Of a stretch of DNA of 64,000 nt, positions 41,226 through 49,767 are shown piece after piece. Position numbers and translations under genes: made by a program. How positions within the stretch are numbered: position 1 is the stretch's first letter; every line of letters starts with the position of its first letter. Source of the stretch: Actinomadura syzygii (lineage in GTDB: Bacteria; Actinomycetota; Actinomycetes; Streptosporangiales; Streptosporangiaceae); assembly GCF_008085905.1 (NCBI RefSeq), contig NZ_VSFF01000001.1, positions 795,009 through 859,008 on the forward strand, written 5' to 3'. The notes under the pieces are model-generated. The model did no database searches and was not told the DNA's origin. It saw nothing but the letters and a program-made list of their open reading frames with translations.

Positions 41226-42337
41226 TCCCCTTCGACGATCTGCTCTACGTCGTCTTCTGCGCCGCCCTCGCGGCGCTCGCCGTCGCGGCCGTCGCGCTCG
41301 CCGTGCTGTACGGGCTGCGCGGCCGGTCGGTCGCCACCCAGCTCATCGTGGTGGGCGCGGCGACCGTGCTCGCGACGATCTCCGGCATCCTCGTGATCTC
41401 GTTCCTGATGCTGCTGAACGATCACGACCGGTCGGTGGTGCTGGCCGTGGTGACGTCCGCCGGGCTGGTCGCGATGGCGGTGTCGGTGCTGCTCGGACGG
41501 CGTCTCGTCGCCGCGAACCGGACGCTCGTGGAGGCCGTGCGCGCGGACCGGTTCCGTCCGCCGACCGCGCGGCTGCCCGCCGAGCTGGCCGAGCTGTCGC
41601 GCGAGCTGGAGGCCGCCTACGCGCGCCTCGCCGCCGCCCACGAGCGCGAGCAGGCGCTGGAGGCGAGCCGCCGGGAGCTGGTCGCCTGGGTGAGCCACGA
41701 CCTGCGCACCCCGCTCGCGGGCCTGCGCGCCATGGCCGAGGCCCTGGAGGACGAGGTCGTCTCCGACGCGGACACCGTCCGCCGGTACCACGGGCGCATC
41801 CGCGTCGAGTCGGAGCGGCTGACCGAGATGGTGGACGACCTGTTCGAGCTGTCCCGCATCCACGCCGGGGCGCTGCGGCTGTCGCGGCGCCGCGTCGGCC
41901 TCGCCGACCTCGTCGCGGAGGCGGTGGCGGGCGCGGAGGCGCTGGCGCGGGCGAAGGGCGTCCGGCTGCGCGGCGACGTCCGGGAGGGGCTGCCCCTCCA
42001 GGTGGACACCGGCGAACTCGGCCGCGCCCTGCGCAACCTCGTCGTCAACGCGATCCGGCACACGCCGAGCGACGGCGCCGTCGAGATCATCGGCGAGGTC
42101 CTCGGCGGGGAGGCGCGGGTGACCGTCGCGGACGCCTGCGGCGGCATCCCCGAGGACGACCTGCCGCGCGTGTTCGACGTCGCGTTCCGCGGCGAGGCGG
42201 CCCGCACCCCCGGCGGCGGCGCCGGACTCGGCCTCGCGATCGCCCGCGGCATCGTCGAGGCCCACGCCGGACGCATCGGCGTAGCCAACGACGGCCCCGG
42301 CTGCCGCTTCGAGATCACCCTCCCCCTGATGGCCTGA
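41222..42337 (+). CDS. Membrane sensor histidine kinase
   Basis: The 371-residue kinase has hydrophobic segments at about 8-31, 41-65 and 71-92 with only short external loops, so it probably senses within the membrane. It then has a HAMP-like linker and an H-box VSHDLRTPLAGL with His159. The HATPase shows LVVNAIRHTPSDG, VADACGGIPEDDL and GGGAGLGLAIARGIVEAHAG. Its ATG overlaps the regulator's stop, so the two form a coupled two-component system. Confidence 0.9.
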   Translation: MIPFDDLLYVVFCAALAALAVAAVALAVLYGLRGRSVATQLIVVGAATVLATISGILVISFLMLLNDHDRSVVLAVVTSAGLVAMAVSVLLGRRLVAANRTLVEAVRADRFRPPTARLPAELAELSRELEAAYARLAAAHEREQALEASRRELVAWVSHDLRTPLAGLRAMAEALEDEVVSDADTVRRYHGRIRVESERLTEMVDDLFELSRIHAGALRLSRRRVGLADLVAEAVAGAEALARAKGVRLRGDVREGLPLQVDTGELGRALRNLVVNAIRHTPSDGAVEIIGEVLGGEARVTVADACGGIPEDDLPRVFDVAFRGEAARTPGGGAGLGLAIARGIVEAHAGRIGVANDGPGCRFEITLPLMA

Positions 42338-42367
42338 TTCGAGGCCCTGGAGGAACCGGGCCGGAGA

Positions 42368-42745
42368 TCAGGGGTCGAGGGTCTCGGCCATGGCGCGGAA
42401 GGTGGGGCAGGGCCAGCGGGACATGCAGGCGCGGCAGCGGCGGATCGGGTTGTCGGGGTCGCTGCTGATGCCGCCCGCCTCCTGCGGCCGGTGCAGGTCG
42501 AGCAGCCGGACGCTCAGCTCGGCGAAGGCGAGGACGTCCTCGCGCGCGCCCGCGAGGAAGGCGATGTCCTCGCGGGACAGGCGGGTCTTGACCGGAACGA
42601 AGCCGTTCTGGTTCACCAGGCGGCTCAGGTACTGGGTGGACGACCGCCACGGGCTCGACTTCGCCGAACGTGACCGGATCGTCTCAAGGCGCTCGCGGAG
42701 CCGGGTCTCTCTGGGATCGGCTTCTTGCCCATGCCGGTGTTGCAC
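42368..42745 (-). CDS. Conserved hypothetical protein with Cys cluster
   Basis: This protein of about 125 residues has a basic N terminus, a central helical part (REDIAFLAGAREDVLAFAEL) and a C-terminal Cys cluster RRCRACMSRWPCPTFRAMAE, which could bind zinc. I recall similar CRAC...WPCPT proteins in actinobacteria, but no function. The start is uncertain: GTG 42745 is the first possible, and later starts would shorten the basic region. Confidence 0.6.
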   Translation of the reverse strand: MQHRHGQEADPRETRLRERLETIRSRSAKSSPWRSSTQYLSRLVNQNGFVPVKTRLSREDIAFLAGAREDVLAFAELSVRLLDLHRPQEAGGISSDPDNPIRRCRACMSRWPCPTFRAMAETLDP

Positions 42746-42967
42746 CTGTCCAGCCTCCCCTAATCGGCGGTCTCACGGGACGGGAACCGGGATATCGCCG
42801 AACCGGACGCGGAGGAGCGGCGCGGACGCCGACCGGCGCGGAACAATGGCATCACGGTGCGTAGTTCACAAAGCGTACGGGACCGCCCGCACGGCGACAC
42901 GCCCGTCCGGCAGGGGACTTGGCGAACTGTCTGGCCCGCGGGCCGTTCCCGAGATAGTGTGCCGGAC

Positions 42968-43303
42968 GTGGAGCTAAACGTTTCGACCGCGTCTCAGGAG
43001 GGTCACGCCGTCGTCACGGCGACCGGTGAGCTCGACCTCTACACCGCGCCGAGGCTGCAGGCGGCCCTCGCGGGACTGCTGCGCGACCGGGTCGACCGGA
43101 TCACGGTCGACCTCAGCGGCGTCGAGTTCTGCGATTCGACCGGCATGAACGTCCTGCTCGCGGCCATGAAGCGGCTCAAGGAGCAGGGCGGCGCGCTCGA
43201 CCTCGCCGCCCCGCGCCCCGCGGTGAAGCGCATCCTCCAGGTCACCGGGCTCGACACCGTGTTCACCGTGACCGACGCCGCGCCCGCGCTGGACGCCGGC
43301 TGA
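42968..43303 (+). CDS. STAS-domain anti-sigma factor antagonist
   Basis: The 111-residue protein is a single STAS domain of the SpoIIAA/RsbV/BldG type. It has GELDLYTAPRLQAAL, the phosphorylatable Ser57 in VEFCDSTGMNVLL, and LQVTGLDTVFTV. When dephosphorylated, such proteins bind an RsbW-like kinase and free its sigma factor. GTG 42968 lies 7 nt after TAGTGT (leaderless pattern) and gives the standard start MELNVSTA. A HATPase protein is at 31934, but the two are not adjacent. The upstream reading frame is not supported. Confidence 0.9.
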   Translation: MELNVSTASQEGHAVVTATGELDLYTAPRLQAALAGLLRDRVDRITVDLSGVEFCDSTGMNVLLAAMKRLKEQGGALDLAAPRPAVKRILQVTGLDTVFTVTDAAPALDAG

Positions 43304-43308
43304 ACTCC

Positions 43309-43352
43309 ACCCGACGGCCGCCTGTCGTGCGCCTGTCGTGCGTCGGGCGCCG
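43309..43352 (+). terminator. Hairpin with internal 11-nt duplication
   Basis: CCCGACG near 43309 can pair with CGTCGGG near 43346, and the loop contains CGCCTGTCGTG twice in tandem. It lies just after the STAS gene and may end its transcript. Confidence 0.45.
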
Positions 43353-43421
43353 CGGTAACGGCTGAGACCGTTCCCCTCCGCTCGCCCCGTTCCACGTCCG
43401 CCGCCGACTACGATCGCCGAT

Positions 43422-44171
43422 ATGCAGGACGTAGCGGTGATCATCCCCGCCAAGGACGAGGCCGACCGCATCTCGGCGACCGTCAAGGCCGCGCACGAGC
43501 TACCCGGCGCCGACCTCGTCGTGGTGGTCGACGACGGCTCGTCCGACGGCACCGGGCGCGTCGCCCGGGACGCCGGGGCCCGGGTCGTCCGGCACTCCCG
43601 CAACCGCGGCAAGGGCGCCGCGATGGAGAGCGGCGCGGAGGCCGTCCGGCTGCTGGACGAGGGCCGCGAACAACCCCGCCACCTGCTGTTCCTGGACGCC
43701 GACCTCGCCGATACCGCGCGCGAGGCCGCGCCGCTCGTCGCGCCGGTCCGGGCGGGCGAGGCCGACATGACGATCGCGGTGTTCACGACGACGGTGAAGC
43801 TCGGCGGGCACGGGTTCGTCGTGAAGCTGTCCCGGGACGGCATCCGCCGCGCCACCGGCTGGGAGGCGACCGCCCCGCTGAACGGGCAGCGCTGCCTGAC
43901 CCGCGCCGCGTTCGACGCCGCGCTCCCGCTCGCCGCCGGGTTCGGCGTCGAGACGGCGCTGACCATCGACCTGCTCCGCCAGGGCTTCCGGGTGACCGAG
44001 GTGGAGGTGCCGCTCGCGCACCGCGCCACCGGCACCGACTGGCGCGCCCAACTGCACCGCGCCCGCCAGTTCCGGGACGTCGCGAGAGCGCTCGCCGGCC
44101 GCGAGCCCGCGGTGACCCCGCTGGTCCAGGCGGCGACCCGGCGGCTGGACGGCCTGCGCGGTCGCCGGTGA
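43422..44171 (+). CDS. Family 2 glycosyltransferase (polyprenyl-phosphate sugar synthase-like)
   Basis: This 249-residue GT-A enzyme has VAVIIPAKDEADRISATV, DLVVVVDDGSSDGTGRVA, the RNRGKGAAMESG loop and the metal motif FLDADLAD. Such cytoplasmic enzymes transfer a sugar from a nucleotide donor to polyprenyl phosphate, feeding GT-C enzymes. TACGAT lies 7 nt before the ATG. Its stop overlaps the GTG of the next gene (GTGA at 44168-44171), which encodes a GT-C-like membrane enzyme, its likely partner. Confidence 0.85.
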   Translation: MQDVAVIIPAKDEADRISATVKAAHELPGADLVVVVDDGSSDGTGRVARDAGARVVRHSRNRGKGAAMESGAEAVRLLDEGREQPRHLLFLDADLADTAREAAPLVAPVRAGEADMTIAVFTTTVKLGGHGFVVKLSRDGIRRATGWEATAPLNGQRCLTRAAFDAALPLAAGFGVETALTIDLLRQGFRVTEVEVPLAHRATGTDWRAQLHRARQFRDVARALAGREPAVTPLVQAATRRLDGLRGRR

Positions 44172-45697
44172 CCCGACTCGGCTTCGCCGGGCTCTGCGGG
44201 ATCGGGGCCGGGCTCGCGTGCTTCCTCGGCACCGCGCTGCTCGGCCCGTCGGTGTTCCAGCCCGAACTGGACGGCTCCCGCGCGGAGCCGCCGTACGCGC
44301 TGAGCGTCCACCCGTCGCCGTACGTCGTGATCGGGCTCGTCGTGGCCGGCGTGCTGGCGAGCACGGCGGGCCTCGCGCTGTGCTTCGTCGCCGTCCGGCG
44401 GGGCTGGCGGGTGCGGGCGCTGCCGGTCGTCGTGGCCGGGCTGCTCGCCGCCGTCGCGTTCATGGCGATGCCGCCGGTCGGGTCGACCGACCACCTGAAC
44501 TACGCGTCCTACGGGCGGATGGCGGCGACCGGGCACGACCCGTACGCCACCCGCGCCGTCGACCTGCCGCAGGACCCGGTCGCCGGGGCGCCCGAGGAAT
44601 GGCGGACGACCCCGTCCGTCTACGGGCCGATCGCCACCGGCGAGCAGGCGGTCGCGGCGTGGATCGGCGATGGATCGGTCCGGCTGACGGTGTTCGTCCT
44701 GTCGGTGGTGAACACGCTCGCGTTCGCGGTGACGGCGCTGATCCTCTATCGGACGGCGCGGAGCGAGGAGCGGCGGCTGCGGACGGCCCTGCTGTGGACG
44801 TGCAACCCGCTCGTGCTGTTCCAGTTGATCTCGGGCGCGCACAACGACGTCCTCGCGATCGCGCCGGTGGTCGCCGCGCTCGCCGTGTTCGGGAGCCGGA
44901 CGCGGCCCGGCTGGGCGCGGGCGCTCGCTGCCGGGGTCCTCGCCGGGGTCGGCACCGCCGTCAAGCTGCCCGCCGTGCTCGTCGCGGGCGGGCCCGCCTG
45001 GGCGCTGCTGCGCGACACGTGGCGGGAGCGCGGGTCGTGGAAACGCGGGTCGTGGAAGCGGGCGGCCCGGCCGCTCGCCGCGCTGGCCGCGCTCGGCGCC
45101 GGCGCCGGGGCGGTCGCCGCGCTGTCCTACCTGTTCGCCGGGCCGCACGCGCTCGACCGGGTCCGGGAGGCGAGCGACATGGTGTCGTTCGCGACGCCCT
45201 GGCACCTGCTCGACGAGGGCCTCGGCCGCGGCTCGCAGCGCAACGTGATCAAGGCGGGCGCGCTGCTCGCCGGGCTCGCGCTGTTCGCGCTGCTCGTCCG
45301 CGCTCTGCCGAAGGACGATCCCGAGGCCCCGGACGCGGCGAGCCGCCGGGTCACGGTCGCGCTCGTCCTCGCCTGGCTGCTCGCCGCCCCCTACGCGCTG
45401 CCCTGGTACGACGGGTTCGGCTGGGCGCTGCTGGCGCTGCTGCCGCTGACCGGCGTCGACTGGATCCTGCTCGCGCACACCGCCGCGCTCAGCCTCGCCT
45501 ACCTGCCCGCCCGCGCGCCCGCCCGGATCGGCCTGCCGGACGACCTGTCCTGGCTGTTCACCGTCGTCAGGCCGACGGTGATTCCGTGGACGCTCGTGGC
45601 GATCGTGACGGCGCTGGTGGTCCAGAGTCTTCGTTCCTCAGGTCGATCTCCAGCGCCCGGACGCCCGCGGCGAGCATCAGCGGGGTCGCCAGGCTGA
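44168..45697 (+). CDS. Polytopic GT-C-type glycosyltransferase (mannosyltransferase-like)
   Basis: The 509-residue protein has about 12-13 membrane helices and a GT-C acidic motif in the first large external loop (PPVGSTDHLNYASYGRMAAT). This resembles actinobacterial MptA/MptB-like polyprenyl-phosphate mannosyltransferases. It is coupled to the upstream GT2 and probably uses its lipid-linked sugar on the outer face of the membrane. GSWKR is repeated in tandem near residue 293, from a 15-nt DNA duplication. Its last 44 codons overlap the convergent gene by 131 nt. The sugar is not known. Confidence 0.78.
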   Translation: MTRLGFAGLCGIGAGLACFLGTALLGPSVFQPELDGSRAEPPYALSVHPSPYVVIGLVVAGVLASTAGLALCFVAVRRGWRVRALPVVVAGLLAAVAFMAMPPVGSTDHLNYASYGRMAATGHDPYATRAVDLPQDPVAGAPEEWRTTPSVYGPIATGEQAVAAWIGDGSVRLTVFVLSVVNTLAFAVTALILYRTARSEERRLRTALLWTCNPLVLFQLISGAHNDVLAIAPVVAALAVFGSRTRPGWARALAAGVLAGVGTAVKLPAVLVAGGPAWALLRDTWRERGSWKRGSWKRAARPLAALAALGAGAGAVAALSYLFAGPHALDRVREASDMVSFATPWHLLDEGLGRGSQRNVIKAGALLAGLALFALLVRALPKDDPEAPDAASRRVTVALVLAWLLAAPYALPWYDGFGWALLALLPLTGVDWILLAHTAALSLAYLPARAPARIGLPDDLSWLFTVVRPTVIPWTLVAIVTALVVQSLRSSGRSPAPGRPRRASAGSPG

Positions 45698-47822
45698 ACG
45701 CCACCGACAGGATCACCACGCCGGAGTCGTTCACCAGCATCCCGATGACGCCGACCGTCAGCGCGCACAGCAGGGCCGGACGCATCGTCACGCAGTGCTC
45801 GTAGGCGCGCTGGAGCAGCGACACCCGCCACCGGTTCGGCCGCGCCAGGACGAAGAACAGGAACCCGATCGCGGCGGCGAGCGGCAGCGTGAACGGCCAG
45901 TACCCGAGGCTGTTCAGCATGGCGTTGAACTTGCGGACGATGACGCCCCAGGCGTCGCCGTCCATGAGGTCCTGCCAGAAGCGGCCGAGGTGCGTCGGGT
46001 TCGCGCTGCGCGAGTTCACGTACGAGATGATCAGCACGAGCGCGGCGCCCGCCAGGCAGAACAGGCCGAGCTTGAGCGGGGAGACGCGGCGTCCGGTCAC
46101 CATCAGGCCGAGCATCGCGAACGCCGGGACCATCGCGAGGACGCCGCCGAAGTCGCTGCCCCACGCCGGGAGCCCGTCGATCGCGATCGCGAACGCGCCG
46201 ATCGCGGCGATGACGCCGACCGCGACCGTGCGGCGTCCGGCGCGCAGCGGGAACTCCGTCAGCCACGCGGCGGTGAGGATCGCGGCGACGGCGAACAGCG
46301 AGAACGCCTGGTTGCCGAAGCCGTAGAAGCGTCCGGCGACGAGCGCCGTGTAGCCCATCAGCGTGTTGAGCTGGAGGCGCGAGCCGGTCATCACGTCCAG
46401 GGCGAGGACCAGCGCGGTCACCCCGGTGATCACCAGGCCGGGGGCGAACGCCGAGCGCCGCCACGGACCGGCGAGCGCCACCCCGGTCAGCAGCCCGCTG
46501 AACCCGAGGACGGTGCAGATCAGCACGGGCGTCGCGTGCTCGGCCCGCCACCACGGCATCAGCCCGGCGAGGAACGACGCGCCCGGCACCGCGCCGCCGA
46601 GCAGCGCGATCACGCGGGTGCCGCCGAGGATCCGCGCCCGGGACCGGCGGTCGCCGCCGAGCCGCCGCAGCACCAGCGCCGCGATCCCGTAGAGGACGAG
46701 CTGCGTCGCGAACAGCACCCAGTAGAAGGACGTCTGGACGCTGCGTATCGCCTGCGCCGCCACGTCCTGGTCTTCGAGGGACTCCACCCGGTCCTGCGTC
46801 GAGTCGCCGGACGGCTGGTCGCGCCAGGCCGACCCGACGGCCTGCTTGGGCTGCCGCACGCCGAGCAGTTTCAGCGTCGTCGCGGACAGGTCGGTGAGCG
46901 TGACGAGGCCGTCCTGCCGGGTCGCGCTGGAGCGCATGTAACCGGGGCCGAATCCGGCGCCCTTGGCGATGGCGACGCGCAGGTGCGGGTCGACGCCGAT
47001 GTCGGAGAGGCCCGCGACGAGGACGGTCGTCCCGGCCGGAAGGCCGCTCAGGACCTGCCCGACCCGGCGGTCGGCGGCGGTCGCGGCGGCGGCGCGCTTG
47101 TGCTCCGACAGCGGGACCTGCTCGCCCTTCGGGTCGACCCCGGCGTTGATGTAGGCGCGGAAGAGGTCGTCCACGTCGACGGCGGTGAGCGCGCAGCGCG
47201 CCCAGTCGGCCGCGGTGACCTTGTCGGGGGAGGCGACGTAGTGGTCGACCTGCCCGCCGCCGTTGCCGACCCCGAACACCGCGCCGGGCCCGACCGCCGT
47301 CGTGCAGCCGCCCGCCGCGTGGACGGCGTCGCCGAGCAGCCCGATCTGCGCGTGGTAGTTGGTGTCGGCGTTGTCGCTCTTGATGGCGGGCCAGCCCGCC
47401 GCGACGGCCCCGCCCTCCGGCGGGACGGTGGGGGACCGCTGGCCCGGCAGGACCGGGGCGGCCGGGAGCGCGCAGTCGCCGTGCGGCAGCCGGGACCGCT
47501 GCCCCGCCGACAGCGTCAGCCAGCCGTCGGTCGGGCACGTGTTCACACGGGTCGTCCGGACGCTGAGCCCCGCGGTGGAGCCCGCGCCCGCCAGCCCCCA
47601 CAGCGCGGGCGTCTTCTCCCTGTCGATGTCGCTCCACATCAGGCCCGGCACCCCGATGATCACGACCTGGCCGCCGACCGCGCCCCGCGCGGGAGCCTGC
47701 ACGGGCGCGTTCACGGGGGCGTGTGCGGGGGCCGCCTGGGCGCCGGCGGGCCACACGAATCCGGCGAGGACCGTGCCCAGGACGCCGAGGAACATGGCGA
47801 TCCTGCGCCCCCGCGAAGTCAT
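45567..47822 (-). CDS. Membrane protein with N-terminal alkaline-phosphatase-like domain
   Basis: The 751-residue protein has a signal peptide (about 8-32). An external domain to about residue 370 resembles alkaline phosphatase/sulfatase-superfamily enzymes (VVIIGVPGLMWSDIDREKTP, NTCPTDGWLTLSAGQRS with a possible Thr nucleophile, VLVAGLSDIG). About ten to twelve membrane helices follow. The arrangement suggests a phospho- or sulfo-transferase or hydrolase acting on surface polymers. ATG 47822 has TAACCT 7 nt upstream. It sits between a GT-C and a GT87 gene, divergent from the latter with a 54-bp gap. Function is inferred from context only. Confidence 0.7.
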   Translation of the reverse strand: MTSRGRRIAMFLGVLGTVLAGFVWPAGAQAAPAHAPVNAPVQAPARGAVGGQVVIIGVPGLMWSDIDREKTPALWGLAGAGSTAGLSVRTTRVNTCPTDGWLTLSAGQRSRLPHGDCALPAAPVLPGQRSPTVPPEGGAVAAGWPAIKSDNADTNYHAQIGLLGDAVHAAGGCTTAVGPGAVFGVGNGGGQVDHYVASPDKVTAADWARCALTAVDVDDLFRAYINAGVDPKGEQVPLSEHKRAAAATAADRRVGQVLSGLPAGTTVLVAGLSDIGVDPHLRVAIAKGAGFGPGYMRSSATRQDGLVTLTDLSATTLKLLGVRQPKQAVGSAWRDQPSGDSTQDRVESLEDQDVAAQAIRSVQTSFYWVLFATQLVLYGIAALVLRRLGGDRRSRARILGGTRVIALLGGAVPGASFLAGLMPWWRAEHATPVLICTVLGFSGLLTGVALAGPWRRSAFAPGLVITGVTALVLALDVMTGSRLQLNTLMGYTALVAGRFYGFGNQAFSLFAVAAILTAAWLTEFPLRAGRRTVAVGVIAAIGAFAIAIDGLPAWGSDFGGVLAMVPAFAMLGLMVTGRRVSPLKLGLFCLAGAALVLIISYVNSRSANPTHLGRFWQDLMDGDAWGVIVRKFNAMLNSLGYWPFTLPLAAAIGFLFFVLARPNRWRVSLLQRAYEHCVTMRPALLCALTVGVIGMLVNDSGVVILSVAFSLATPLMLAAGVRALEIDLRNEDSGPPAPSRSPRASTESPSA

Positions 47823-47876
47823 GGCGCAAAGGTTACAAGAGGCTTTCGACCACTGAGTGGCAATATCCTGCGGGCT

Positions 47877-49211
47877 GTGGACGGTCCCGAAGCGCGCCGA
47901 GCCCTGCCCGGGGCCGGGTTCTCGCACGCCCTCACGCGGCGCGGGACGTGGGTTCAGGGGCTGATCATCTTCGCCGGGATCGCGGTCGCCGCGGTGGCGC
48001 TGGCGCCGATCGTGACGCGCTGGCTCGGCAACCAGCCCGACCAACGGCTCGTCGACCTCGAGGTGTACCGGGAGGGCGGGCGCGCGGTGCTGCGCGGGGC
48101 CCCGCTCTACGACTTCCTGACGCAGCCGCCTCAGTTGCTGCCGTTCACGTATCCGCCGATCGCGGCGGCGCTGGCCGTCCCGTTCACGGTGTTGCCGTGG
48201 CGCGCGGCCCAGTTCGTCTGGACGGGCCTGATCTGCGTCGCGCTCGCCATCTCGGTCTGGTACGCCTTCCGCGACCTGATCCGCCGGACCGGACGCTGGG
48301 CGCCCCTCGCCACGGGCGCGCTGGTGGCGGCGATGGCGTGGCTCGACCCCGTCCGCAACCAGTTCCGCTTCGGGCAGGTCGGGCTGTTCCTGCTCGCGAT
48401 GTGCCTGGCCGACTGCTGCGCCCGCGAGCCCCGCTGGCCGCGCGGCGTCCTCGTCGGGCTCGCCGTCGCGATCAAGCTGGTGCCGGGCGTCTTCCTGATC
48501 TACTTCCTGCTCACCGGACGCCGGGACGCCCTGGTCAACTCGCTGCTCACCGCGGCGGCGGCGACGCTCGGCGGGTTCGCGCTGCTGCCGTCCGACTCGT
48601 CCGACTACTGGTTCGGGGCGCTGCTCCAGGGCGGCGACCGGACGGGCGCCGTCGACGGCACGACCAACCAGGCCGTCCAGGGGATCGTCGCGCGGATGCT
48701 GCCCGAGGGCCCGGCGCGGACGCTGCTGTGGCTGGCGGTGGCGCTGACCGTCGCGTATCTCGGGTTCCGGTGGGCGCGGCGGGCCGCGCGGGCGGCCGAC
48801 CGGCTCCCGGACGGGCCGGGGGCGTCCAGCCTGCTGCTGGCGTCGGTGGCGATCGTCGGGCTGCTGTCGGTCGTCCTGTCCCCGGTGGGATGGATCCACC
48901 ACCTCGTGTGGATGATCGCGGTTGTCGGGGCTTTGGCCGGTGATGGCCGGGACACGCGAAGATGTCTGTTCGCGGGCGCGGCGTGGCTGCTGTTCCTGTT
49001 CCCGGTGCCCTGGTGGGGACGTGAGCTGATCGGCCCGGAACACTCCACGCTGGCGGTTTTCGCGGGCCAGGTCGTCCGCGACGGGTTCGGTCTCGCGGCG
49101 CTGGCCGCGCTCGTCGTCCTCGGGACATGGCTCGTGAACCGCCTCGAACCGGGTGCCGCTCGGGCAGATCCTTCGCGCCCCGAGGTCGGGGTGGGTACGC
49201 TCAGCCCGTGA
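47877..49211 (+). CDS. GT87-family membrane mannosyltransferase-like protein
   Basis: The 444-residue polytopic protein has the DUF2029/GT87 layout. Asp in the first external loop (RLVDLEVYREGGRAVLRGAP) corresponds to the catalytic Asp of PimE-like enzymes, FTYPPIAAALAVPF is the conserved second motif, and VGLAVAIKLVPGVFLIYFLL is mid-protein. Mycobacterial homologues transfer mannose or arabinose from polyprenyl phosphate. GTG 47877 follows TATCCT by 7 nt. Its stop overlaps the start of the DUF4446 gene. It is a likely part of an envelope mannan pathway with 43422 and 44168. Confidence 0.82.
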   Translation: MDGPEARRALPGAGFSHALTRRGTWVQGLIIFAGIAVAAVALAPIVTRWLGNQPDQRLVDLEVYREGGRAVLRGAPLYDFLTQPPQLLPFTYPPIAAALAVPFTVLPWRAAQFVWTGLICVALAISVWYAFRDLIRRTGRWAPLATGALVAAMAWLDPVRNQFRFGQVGLFLLAMCLADCCAREPRWPRGVLVGLAVAIKLVPGVFLIYFLLTGRRDALVNSLLTAAAATLGGFALLPSDSSDYWFGALLQGGDRTGAVDGTTNQAVQGIVARMLPEGPARTLLWLAVALTVAYLGFRWARRAARAADRLPDGPGASSLLLASVAIVGLLSVVLSPVGWIHHLVWMIAVVGALAGDGRDTRRCLFAGAAWLLFLFPVPWWGRELIGPEHSTLAVFAGQVVRDGFGLAALAALVVLGTWLVNRLEPGAARADPSRPEVGVGTLSP

Positions 49212-49675
49212 TGCTTGTCGCGGTGGCCGTCGCCGGCCTGATCGCGGGGGTGGCGGGGCTGTCGATCGCCGTGGTCGCGCACAACCGGGTGAACCAGGTC
49301 GTCGACGAGTGCGGGGAAATGCTCAGGCGCCAGCTCCAGCTCGCCAGTGGGGCGGTCGACGAACGCGCGCTGCGCGATCTCGCGATCGTGCACTACGACG
49401 CGCTCAAGGAGATGTCCGGGCACCGGTCGTTCTCGCTCGCCCTGATCAACGCGGTCGGGGACGGGGTCGTGGTCAGCTCGATCAACGGGCGCACCGAGAC
49501 GCGGACGTACGCCAAGGTCGTCCAGGCCGGGCACGCGGTCGAGATGCTCTCCCCCGAGGAGAACCAGGCCCTGCGCGCGGCCCGGCTGGGCAAGGGCCCG
49601 ATCGTGTCCATGGACGATCCGCTGCCCGACTTCGGCAACGGCAACGGCGACCGGACGTCCACCGCCCGCGCCTGA
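49211..49675 (+). CDS. DUF4446 family protein
   Basis: This 154-residue protein has an N-terminal membrane helix (about 1-22) and a soluble part with LRDLAIVHYDALKEMSGHRS and FSLALINAVGDGVVVSSING, the DUF4446 signature. It ends with a short disordered tail. Its ATG overlaps the previous stop (TGATG). As I recall, the gene also precedes pheA in Streptomyces genomes. No function is known. Confidence 0.82.
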   Translation: MLVAVAVAGLIAGVAGLSIAVVAHNRVNQVVDECGEMLRRQLQLASGAVDERALRDLAIVHYDALKEMSGHRSFSLALINAVGDGVVVSSINGRTETRTYAKVVQAGHAVEMLSPEENQALRAARLGKGPIVSMDDPLPDFGNGNGDRTSTARA

Positions 49676-49767
49676 CAAACGGCCCGCCCCGCCGGGGGCA
49701 GTAGACTCGGTTGTCTCACCTCGCCTTGCTCCCGTCGCGCGAGGCATCCTGAGACACCGGAGACACC

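Noticed and set aside
42857..42967. N-terminal extension of the STAS protein
   Set aside because: The extension lacks family similarity and TAGTGT 7 nt before GTG 42968 marks a likely leaderless start.
45795..49211. Long plus-strand ORF of over 1100 codons
   Set aside because: Its first 690 codons are antisense to the phosphatase-like gene; only the part from 47877 has a real family (GT87).
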